Origin: Auanema rhodensis
Lineage: Eukaryota > Nematoda > Chromadorea > Rhabditida > Rhabditidae
NCBI GenBank assembly: GCA_964057225.1
Contig: OZ059900.1
Coordinates: forward strand, 14,585,638 to 14,649,637
Length of the DNA stretch: 64,000 nt
Reading direction: 5' to 3'
Positions 56,383 to 64,000 of the stretch are shown here, in pieces; the stretch's first letter is position 1; every line of letters begins with the position of its first letter. The position numbers were made by a program, and so were the translations under genes. Below the pieces are notes generated by a model. The model did no database searches. It worked only from the letters and a program-made list of their open reading frames with translations, and was not told the DNA's origin.

Positions 56383-56754
56383 AATGTTTTTGTTCTGATT
56401 CATCGTTATTGAATGTTATGCTATTTTTGTTTTCTTCCAAAAGTCGGATAAAAAAGATAATTATTAGAAAAAAGGTTGTTTTATTTTAAACTTTCTGTTT
56501 TTTCAAAAGTGATTTGAGCTTGTGATTTTTTTTTAAATTTTCAAACATTTCTATTTAATTTAAGTGTTCTATCTTAATTACGATGAAAAAAAATGGAACG
56601 TCAGCGTTAATCAATTGTTCATTGTAACACCAAACTTCAATTAGCTCTTTGATTAAAGTAGGCCATGAATCAAGATATGTTAGAGACAGTGTTTCATTTT
56701 TCTACTTTAATTCAAACTCACACTCTTAATGAAAGTTTCTAAGTGCAAATTCAA

Positions 56755-56826
56755 TCCTCGGTAGTATAGTGGTGAGTATCCGCGTCTGTCACATGCGAGA
56801 CCCGGGTTCAATTCCCGGCCGGGGAG
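56755..56826 (+). tRNA. tRNA-Asp-GTC: tRNA-Asp(GTC), unit 130 (consensus)
   Basis: Consensus gene with a T4 stop. Counterpart of unit 123. Confidence 0.97.
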
Positions 56827-57192
56827 AATGCTTTTGTTCTGATTCATCATTATTGAATGTTATGCTATTTTTGTTTTCTTCAAAAAGTCGGATAAAGACG
56901 ATAATTATTAGAAAAAAGATTGTTTTAAACTTTCTGCTTTTTCAAAAGTGGTTTGAGCTTGTGATTTTTTTTAAATTTTCAAACATTTCTATTTAATTTA
57001 AGTGTTCTATCTTAATTACGATGAAAAAAATTGATACGTCAACGTTTATCAATCGTTAATTGTAACACCAAACTTCAATTAGCTCTTTGAGTAAAGTAGG
57101 CCATAAATCAAGATATGTTAGAGACAGTGTTTCATTTTTCTACTTTAATTCAAACTCACACTCTTAATGAAAGTTTCTAAGTGCAAATTCAA

Positions 57193-57264
57193 TCCTCGGT
57201 AGTATAGTGGTGAGTATCCGCGTCTGTCACATGCGAGACCCGGGTTCAATTCCCGGCCGGGGAG
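57193..57264 (+). tRNA. tRNA-Asp-GTC: tRNA-Asp(GTC), unit 131 (consensus)
   Basis: Consensus gene with a T4 stop, the last T4 unit in the window. Confidence 0.97.
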
Positions 57265-57630
57265 AATGCTTTTGTTCTGATTCATCATTATTGAATGTTA
57301 TGCTATTTTTGTTTTCTTCAAAAAGTCGGATAAAGACGATAATTATTAGAAAAAAGATTGTTTTAAACTTTCTGCTTTTTCAAAAGTGGTTTGAGCTTGT
57401 GATTTTTTTTAAATTTTCAAACATTTCTATTTAATTTAAGTGTTCTATCTTAATTACGATGAAAAAAATTGATACGTCAACGTTTATCAATCGTTAATTG
57501 TAACACCAAACTTCAATTAGCTCTTTGAGTAAAGTAGGCCATAAATCAAGATATGTTAGAGACAGTGTTTCATTTTTCTACTTTAATTCAAACTCACACT
57601 CTTAATGAAAGTTTCTAAGTGCAAATTCAA

Positions 57631-57702
57631 TCCTCGGTAGTATAGTGGTGAGTATCCGCGTCTGTCACATGCGAGACCCGGGATCAATTCCCGGCCGGGG
57701 AG
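57631..57702 (+). tRNA. tRNA-Asp-GTC: tRNA-Asp(GTC), unit 132, T54A variant
   Basis: T54A at 57683. The spacer has a private gcttgtaatt. Confidence 0.95.
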
Positions 57703-58068
57703 AATGTTTTTGTTCTGATTCATCGTTATTGAATGTTATGCTATTTTTGTTTTCTTCAAAAAGTCGGATAAAGACGATAATTATTAGAAAAAAGATTGTT
57801 TTAAACTTTCTGCTTTTTCAAAAGTGATTTGAGCTTGTAATTTTTTTTAAATTTTCAAACATTTCTATTTAATTTAAGTGTTCTATCTTAATTACGATGA
57901 AAAAAATTGATACGTCAGCGTTTATCAATCGTTAATTGTAACACCAAACTTCAATTAGCTCTTTGAGTAAAGTAGGCCATAAATCAAGATATGTTAGAGA
58001 CAGTGTTTCATTTTTCTACTTTAATTCAAACTCACACTCTTAATGAAAGTTTCTAAGTGCAAATTCAA

Positions 58069-58140
58069 TCCTCGGTAGTATAGTGGTGAGTATCCGCGTC
58101 TGTCACATGCGAGACCCGGGTTCAATTCCCGGCCGGGGAG
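58069..58140 (+). tRNA. tRNA-Asp-GTC: tRNA-Asp(GTC), unit 133 (consensus)
   Basis: Consensus gene with T5. Plain spacer, period 439 bp. Confidence 0.97.
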
Positions 58141-58507
58141 AATGTTTTTGTTCTGATTCATCGTTATTGAATGTTATGCTATTTTTGTTTTCTTCAAAAA
58201 GTCGGATAAAAACGATAATTATTAGAAAAAAGATTGTTTTAAACTTTCTGCTTTTTCAAAAGTGATTTGAGCTTGTGATTTTTTTTTAAATTTTCAAACA
58301 TTTCTATTTAATTTAAGTGTTCTATCTTAATTACGATGAAAAAAATTGATACGTCAGCGTTTATCAATCGTTAATTGTAACACCAAACTTCAATTAGCTC
58401 TTTGAGTAAAGTAGGCCATAAATCAAGATATGTTAGAGACAGTGTTTCATTTTTCTACTTTAATTCAAACTCACACTCTTAATGAAAGTTTCTAAGTGCA
58501 AATTCAA

Positions 58508-58579
58508 TCCTCGGTAGTATAGTGGTGAGTATCCGCGTCTGTCACATGCGAGACCCGGGTTGAATTCCCGGCCGGGGAG
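58508..58579 (+). tRNA. tRNA-Asp-GTC: tRNA-Asp(GTC), unit 134, C56G, probably defective
   Basis: C56 becomes G at 58562, so the T loop reads TTGAATT. C56 is nearly universal: it pairs with G19 to join the T and D loops, and it is the key C of the B box for TFIIIC. The copy is probably poorly transcribed and poorly folded. Everything else matches consensus. I see no other copy with this change. Confidence 0.87.
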
Positions 58580-58945
58580 AATGTTTTTGTTCTGATTCAT
58601 CGTTATTGAATGTTATGCTATTTTTGTTTTCTTCAAAAAGTCGGATAAAGACGATAATTATTAGAAAAAAGATTGTTTTAAACTTTCTGCTTTTTCAAAA
58701 GTGATTTGAGCTTGTGATTTTTTTTAAATTTTCAAACATTTCTATTTAATTTAAGTGTTCTATCTTAATTACGATGAAAAAAATTGATACGTCAGCGTTT
58801 ATCAATCGTTAATTGTAACACCAAACTTCAATTAGCTCTTTGAGTAAAGTAGGCCATAAATCAAGATATGTTAGAGACAGTGTTTCATTTTTCTACTTTA
58901 ATTCAAACTCACACTCTTAATGAAAGTTTCTAAGTGCAAATTCAA

Positions 58946-59017
58946 TCCTCGGTAGTATAGTGGTGAGTATCCGCGTCTGTCACATGCGAGACCCGGGTTC
59001 AATTCCCGGCCGGGGAG
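58946..59017 (+). tRNA. tRNA-Asp-GTC: tRNA-Asp(GTC), unit 135 (consensus)
   Basis: Consensus gene with T5. Has gtggtttg and acgtcaacg but not the T4 stop. Confidence 0.97.
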
Positions 59018-59383
59018 AATGTTTTTGTTCTGATTCATCGTTATTGAATGTTATGCTATTTTTGTTTTCTTCAAAAAGTCGGATAAAGACGATAATTATT
59101 AGAAAAAAGATTGTTTTAAACTTTCTGCTTTTTCAAAAGTGGTTTGAGCTTGTGATTTTTTTTAAATTTTCAAACATTTCTATTTAATTTAAGTGTTCTA
59201 TCTTAATTACGATGAAAAAAATTGATACGTCAACGTTTATCAATCGTTAATTGTAACACCAAACTTCAATTAGCTCTTTGAGTAAAGTAGGCCATAAATC
59301 AAGATATGTTAGAGACAGTGTTTCATTTTTCTACTTTAATTCAAACTCACACTCTTAATGAAAGTTTCTAAGTGCAAATTCAA

Positions 59384-59455
59384 TCCTCGGTAGTATAGTG
59401 GTGAGTATCCGCGTCTGTCACATGCGAGACCCGGGATCAATTCCCGGCCGGGGAG
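59384..59455 (+). tRNA. tRNA-Asp-GTC: tRNA-Asp(GTC), unit 136, T54A variant
   Basis: T54A at 59436; first of two T54A genes in a row. Confidence 0.95.
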
Positions 59456-59821
59456 AATGTTTTTGTTCTGATTCATCGTTATTGAATGTTATGCTATTTT
59501 TGTTTTCTTCAAAAAGTCGGATAAAGACGATAATTATTAGAAAAAAGATTGTTTTAAACTTTCTGCTTTTTCAAAAGTGATTTGAGCTTGTGATTTTTTT
59601 TAAATTTTCAAACATTTCTATTTAATTTAAGTGTTCTATCTTAATTACGATGAAAAAAATTGATACGTCAGCGTTTATCAATCGTTAATTGTAACACCAA
59701 ACTTCAATTAGCTCTTTGAGTAAAGTAGGCCATAAATCAAGATATGTTAGAGACAGTGTTTCATTTTTCTACTTTAATTCAAACTCACACTCTTAATGAA
59801 AGTTTCTAAGTGCAAATTCAA

Positions 59822-59893
59822 TCCTCGGTAGTATAGTGGTGAGTATCCGCGTCTGTCACATGCGAGACCCGGGATCAATTCCCGGCCGGGGAG
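59822..59893 (+). tRNA. tRNA-Asp-GTC: tRNA-Asp(GTC), unit 137, T54A variant
   Basis: T54A at 59874, after an ordinary acgtcagcg tail. Confidence 0.95.
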
Positions 59894-60259
59894 AATGTTT
59901 TTGTTCTGATTCATCGTTATTGAATGTTATGCTATTTTTGTTTTCTTCAAAAAGTCGGATAAAGACGATAATTATTAGAAAAAAGATTGTTTTAAACTTT
60001 CTGCTTTTTCAAAAGTGATTTGAGCTTGTGATTTTTTTTAAATTTTCAAACATTTCTATTTAATTTAAGTGTTCTATCTTAATTACGATGAAAAAAATTG
60101 ATACGTCAGCGTTTATCAATCGTTAATTGTAACACCAAACTTCAATTAGCTCTTTGAGTAAAGTAGGCCATAAATCAAGATATGTTAGAGACAGTGTTTC
60201 ATTTTTCTACTTTAATTCAAACTCACACTCTTAATGAAAGTTTCTAAGTGCAAATTCAA

Positions 60260-60331
60260 TCCTCGGTAGTATAGTGGTGAGTATCCGCGTCTGTCACATG
60301 CGAGACCCGGGTTCAATTCCCGGCCGGGGAG
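60260..60331 (+). tRNA. tRNA-Asp-GTC: tRNA-Asp(GTC), unit 138 (consensus)
   Basis: Consensus gene with T5. Spacer has ttttaaaatttt. Confidence 0.97.
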
Positions 60332-60698
60332 AATGTTTTTGTTCTGATTCATCGTTATTGAATGTTATGCTATTTTTGTTTTCTTCAAAAAGTCGGATAA
60401 AAACGATAATTATTAGAAAAAAGATTGTTTTAAACTTTCTGCTTTTTCAAAAGTGATTTGAGCTTGTGATTTTTTTTAAAATTTTCAAACATTTCTATTT
60501 AATTTAAGTGTTCTATCTTAATTACGATGAAAAAAATTGATACGTCAGCGTTTATCAATCGTTAATTGTAACACCAAACTTCAATTAGCTCTTTGAGTAA
60601 AGTAGGCCATAAATCAAGATATGTTAGAGACAGTGTTTCATTTTTCTACTTTAATTCAAACTCACACTCTTAATGAAAGTTTCTAAGTGCAAATTCAA

Positions 60699-60770
60699 TC
60701 CTCGGTAGTATAGTGGTGAGTATCCGCGTCTGTCACATGCGAGACCCGGGTTCAATTCCCGGCCGGGGAG
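60699..60770 (+). tRNA. tRNA-Asp-GTC: tRNA-Asp(GTC), unit 139 (consensus)
   Basis: Consensus gene with T5. Plain spacer. Confidence 0.97.
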
Positions 60771-61136
60771 AATGTTTTTGTTCTGATTCATCGTTATTGA
60801 ATGTTATGCTATTTTTGTTTTCTTCAAAAAGTCGGATAAAGACGATAATTATTAGAAAAAAGATTGTTTTAAACTTTCTGCTTTTTCAAAAGTGATTTGA
60901 GCTTGTGATTTTTTTTAAATTTTCAAACATTTCTATTTAATTTAAGTGTTCTATCTTAATTACGATGAAAAAAATTGATACGTCAGCGTTTATCAATCGT
61001 TAATTGTAACACCAAACTTCAATTAGCTCTTTGAGTAAAGTAGGGCAAAAATCAAGATATGTTAGAGACAGTGTTTCATTTTTCTACTTTAATTCAAACT
61101 CACACTCTTAATGAAAGTTTCTAAGTGCAAATTCAA

Positions 61137-61208
61137 TCCTCGGTAGTATAGTGGTGAGTATCCGCGTCTGTCACATGCGAGACCCGGGTTCAATTCCCGG
61201 CCGGGGAG
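61137..61208 (+). tRNA. tRNA-Asp-GTC: tRNA-Asp(GTC), unit 140 (consensus)
   Basis: Consensus gene with T5. The flank has a private tagggcaaaaatc. Confidence 0.97.
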
Positions 61209-61575
61209 AATGTTTTTGTTCTGATTCATCGTTATTGAATGTTATGCTATTTTTGTTTTCTTCAAAAAGTCGGATAAAAACGATAATTATTAGAAAAAAG
61301 ATTGTTTTAAACTTTCTGCTTTTTCAAAAGTGATTTGAGCTTGTGATTTTTTTTTAAATTTTCAAACATTTCTATTTAATTTAAGTGTTCTATCTTAATT
61401 ACGATGAAAAAAATTGATACGTCAGCGTTTATCAATCGTTAATTGTAACACCAAACTTCAATTAGCTCTTTGAGTAAAGTAGGCCATAAATCAAGATATG
61501 TTAGAGACAGTGTTTCATTTTTCTACTTTAATTCAAACTCACACTCTTAATGAAAGTTTCTAAGTGCAAATTCAA

Positions 61576-61647
61576 TCCTCGGTAGTATAGTGGTGAGTAT
61601 CCGCGTCTGTCACATGCGAGACCCGGGTTCAATTCCCGGCCGGGGAG
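61576..61647 (+). tRNA. tRNA-Asp-GTC: tRNA-Asp(GTC), unit 141 (consensus)
   Basis: Consensus gene with T5. Plain spacer. Confidence 0.97.
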
Positions 61648-62013
61648 AATGTTTTTGTTCTGATTCATCGTTATTGAATGTTATGCTATTTTTGTTTTCT
61701 TCAAAAAGTCGGATAAAGACGATAATTATTAGAAAAAAGATTGTTTTAAACTTTCTGCTTTTTCAAAAGTGATTTGAGCTTGTGATTTTTTTTAAATTTT
61801 CAAACATTTCTATTTAATTTAAGTGTTCTATCTTAATTACGATGAAAAAAATTGATACGTCAGCGTTTATCAATCGTTAATTGTAACACCAAACTTCAAT
61901 TAGCTCTTTGAGTAAAGTAGGCCATAAATCAAGATATGTTAGAGACAGTGTTTCATTTTTCTACTTTAATTCAAACTCACACTCTTAATGAAAGTTTCTA
62001 AGTGCAAATTCAA

Positions 62014-62085
62014 TCCTCGGTAGTATAGTGGTGAGTATCCGCGTCTGTCACATGCGAGACCCGGGTTCAATTCCCGGCCGGGGAG
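62014..62085 (+). tRNA. tRNA-Asp-GTC: tRNA-Asp(GTC), unit 142 (consensus)
   Basis: Consensus gene with T5. Near copy of the unit before it. Confidence 0.97.
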
Positions 62086-62451
62086 AATGTTTTTGTTCTG
62101 ATTCATCGTTATTGAATGTTATGCTATTTTTGTTTTCTTCAAAAAGTCGGATAAAGACGATAATTATTAGAAAAAAGATTGTTTTAAACTTTCTGCTTTT
62201 TCAAAAGTGATTTGAGCTTGTGATTTTTTTTAAATTTTCAAACATTTCTATTTAATTTAAGTGTTCTATCTTAATTACGATGAAAAAAATTGATACGTCA
62301 GCGTTTATCAATCGTTAATTGTAACACCAAACTTCAATTAGCTCTTTGAGTAAAGTAGGCCATAAATCAAGATATGTTAGAGACAGTGTTTCATTTTTCT
62401 ACTTTAATTCAAACTCACACTCTTAATGAAAGTTTCTAAGTGCAAATTCAA

Positions 62452-62523
62452 TCCTCGGTAGTATAGTGGTGAGTATCCGCGTCTGTCACATGCGAGACCC
62501 GGGTTCAATTCCCGGCCGGGGAG
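62452..62523 (+). tRNA. tRNA-Asp-GTC: tRNA-Asp(GTC), unit 143 (consensus)
   Basis: Consensus gene with T5. Counterpart of unit 135 at 3,506 bp. Confidence 0.97.
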
Positions 62524-62889
62524 AATGTTTTTGTTCTGATTCATCGTTATTGAATGTTATGCTATTTTTGTTTTCTTCAAAAAGTCGGATAAAGACGATA
62601 ATTATTAGAAAAAAGATTGTTTTAAACTTTCTGCTTTTTCAAAAGTGGTTTGAGCTTGTGATTTTTTTTAAATTTTCAAACATTTCTATTTAATTTAAGT
62701 GTTCTATCTTAATTACGATGAAAAAAATTGATACGTCAACGTTTATCAATCGTTAATTGTAACACCAAACTTCAATTAGCTCTTTGAGTAAAGTAGGCCA
62801 TAAATCAAGATATGTTAGAGACAGTGTTTCATTTTTCTACTTTAATTCAAACTCACACTCTTAATGAAAGTTTCTAAGTGCAAATTCAA

Positions 62890-62961
62890 TCCTCGGTAGT
62901 ATAGTGGTGAGTATCCGCGTCTGTCACATGCGAGACCCGGGATCAATTCCCGGCCGGGGAG
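62890..62961 (+). tRNA. tRNA-Asp-GTC: tRNA-Asp(GTC), unit 144, T54A variant
   Basis: T54A at 62942. Counterpart of unit 136. Confidence 0.95.
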
Positions 62962-63327
62962 AATGTTTTTGTTCTGATTCATCGTTATTGAATGTTATGC
63001 TATTTTTGTTTTCTTCAAAAAGTCGGATAAAGACGATAATTATTAGAAAAAAGATTGTTTTAAACTTTCTGCTTTTTCAAAAGTGATTTGAGCTTGTGAT
63101 TTTTTTTAAATTTTCAAACATTTCTATTTAATTTAAGTGTTCTATCTTAATTACGATGAAAAAAATTGATACGTCAGCGTTTATCAATCGTTAATTGTAA
63201 CACCAAACTTCAATTAGCTCTTTGAGTAAAGTAGGCCATAAATCAAGATATGTTAGAGACAGTGTTTCATTTTTCTACTTTAATTCAAACTCACACTCTT
63301 AATGAAAGTTTCTAAGTGCAAATTCAA

Positions 63328-63399
63328 TCCTCGGTAGTATAGTGGTGAGTATCCGCGTCTGTCACATGCGAGACCCGGGATCAATTCCCGGCCGGGGAG
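63328..63399 (+). tRNA. tRNA-Asp-GTC: tRNA-Asp(GTC), unit 145, T54A variant
   Basis: T54A at 63380. Counterpart of unit 137. Confidence 0.95.
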
Positions 63400-63765
63400 A
63401 ATGTTTTTGTTCTGATTCATCGTTATTGAATGTTATGCTATTTTTGTTTTCTTCAAAAAGTCGGATAAAGACGATAATTATTAGAAAAAAGATTGTTTTA
63501 AACTTTCTGCTTTTTCAAAAGTGATTTGAGCTTGTGATTTTTTTTAAATTTTCAAACATTTCTATTTAATTTAAGTGTTCTATCTTAATTACGATGAAAA
63601 AAATTGATACGTCAGCGTTTATCAATCGTTAATTGTAACACCAAACTTCAATTAGCTCTTTGAGTAAAGTAGGCCATAAATCAAGATATGTTAGAGACAG
63701 TGTTTCATTTTTCTACTTTAATTCAAACTCACACTCTTAATGAAAGTTTCTAAGTGCAAATTCAA

Positions 63766-63837
63766 TCCTCGGTAGTATAGTGGTGAGTATCCGCGTCTGT
63801 CACATGCGAGACCCGGGTTCAATTCCCGGCCGGGGAG
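63766..63837 (+). tRNA. tRNA-Asp-GTC: tRNA-Asp(GTC), unit 146 (consensus)
   Basis: Consensus gene with T5. The gene is complete, but its spacer is cut by the window end after 163 bp. Confidence 0.97.
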
Positions 63838-64000
63838 AATGTTTTTGTTCTGATTCATCGTTATTGAATGTTATGCTATTTTTGTTTTCTTCAAAAAGTC
63901 GGATAAAAACGATAATTATTAGAAAAAAGATTGTTTTAAACTTTCTGCTTTTTCAAAAGTGATTTGAGCTTGTGATTTTTTTTAAAATTTTCAAACATTT

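Larger units (their letters stand above)
49729..57192 (+). repeat. Higher-order repeat: units 114-119 repeated as 125-130
   Basis: Offset 4,830 bp (eleven units). The order is tail gaaacgtc, T54A, gagaaaaaattg, T54A, 5-bp insertion, T4 stop in both copies. Confidence 0.87.
52363..57630 (+). repeat. Higher-order repeat: units 120-124 repeated as 127-131
   Basis: Offset 3,072 bp. The private mark ttaacttaag occurs at 52605 and 55677. It is missing from the related unit 116. Confidence 0.87.
1..64000 (+). repeat. Tandem array of about 146 tRNA-Asp(GTC) units of ~438 bp
   Basis: The window consists entirely of head-to-tail copies of one unit. Start-to-start distances are 436 to 444 bp. The length classes come from a T-run in the 3' spacer (T7, T8 or T9 give 437, 438, 439), a 2-bp loss (436) and a 5-bp insertion (444 with the T-run). 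All units have the same orientation. Both ends are cut by the window, so the full array is longer. No unique DNA or mobile element interrupts it. Tandem tRNA arrays are known in Entamoeba, Xenopus and zebrafish, usually with several tRNA species per unit; here there is only one. Confidence 0.99.
58946..64000 (+). repeat. Higher-order repeat: units 135-138 repeated as 143-146
   Basis: Offset 3,506 bp (eight units). Order in both: gtggtttg with a T5 stop, T54A, T54A, then a unit with ttttaaaatttt. The second copy runs off the window. Confidence 0.87.

Noticed and set aside
1-64000. CRISPR-like array
   Set aside because: The period is about 438 bp, the whole unit repeats including the spacer, and the constant core is a tRNA gene.
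1-64000. Bacterial or organelle tRNA cluster
   Set aside because: No encoded CCA, a T-run stop right after the gene, A and B boxes, and one isotype only point to a nuclear Pol III gene.
1-64000. Entamoeba-type tRNA array
   Set aside because: The idea fits the A/T-rich tandem layout, but those units usually combine several tRNA genes and here each unit has one. A database search with the unit would settle it.
1-64000. SINE or other tRNA-derived retroelement
   Set aside because: Units are head-to-tail with no poly-A tail, no target site duplications and no unrelated body, and the tRNA itself is intact.
1-64000. Pure assembly artefact
   Set aside because: Units differ by many linked substitutions and form higher-order blocks with private marks, which simple stuttering would not make. 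Some long blocks could still be mis-joined, so read support is worth checking.

Overview
The whole window is one head-to-tail tandem array of a nuclear-type tRNA-Asp(GTC) gene. I count 146 tRNA copies, all on the + strand, the first starting at 144 and the last at 63766. Start-to-start spacing is 436 to 444 bp, mostly 438 or 439. The array runs off both ends of the window. I see no protein gene, no other RNA gene, no transposon and no unique DNA between the copies. Short open frames of about 60 codons recur in most units, but they begin inside the tRNA D loop and are by-products of the repeat. The gene looks eukaryotic. It has internal A and B boxes, a T-run Pol III stop just after the gene, no encoded CCA, no intron, and spacers rich in A and T. 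The TCCTCG acceptor start, the D arm and the CTGTCAC anticodon loop resemble animal tRNA-Asp more than plant or yeast tRNA-Asp. That is from memory of those families, so an animal such as a nematode or arthropod is an inference and the species is unknown. Each unit has three parts: a 5' flank of about 135 bp that hardly varies, the 72-nt gene, and a 3' spacer of about 230 bp that carries most of the variation (linked substitutions, T-run length, a 5-bp insertion, and three tail types before the next 5' flank). By my reading 122 genes are identical. The other 24 carry one or two substitutions: T54A in thirteen copies, A14T in five, C3T in two, and single copies with T4G, A39T, C26T and C56G; one A14T copy also has G43A. 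Layout: units 1-14 (0-6.2 kb) mix several spacer types, with a 7-unit repeat. Units 15-36 and 37-56 (6.2-24.6 kb) are two versions of one block of about 9 kb, in register at 8,771 bp over much of its length. Units 57-78 (24.6-34.3 kb) show short 3-5 unit duplications and a recombinant unit. Units 79-94 (34.3-41.4 kb) are the most divergent and hold the A14T genes and the 5-bp insertion. Units 95-104 are a perfectly phased 2,192-bp duplication. Units 111-146 (48.4-64 kb) are built from nested 3,072, 4,830 and 3,506 bp repeats and hold eleven of the thirteen T54A genes. This is what unequal exchange and gene conversion in a tandem array would give. Its effect may be a very high dose of one tRNA, or the array may be satellite-like DNA that happens to carry a tRNA gene; sequence alone does not decide between these.
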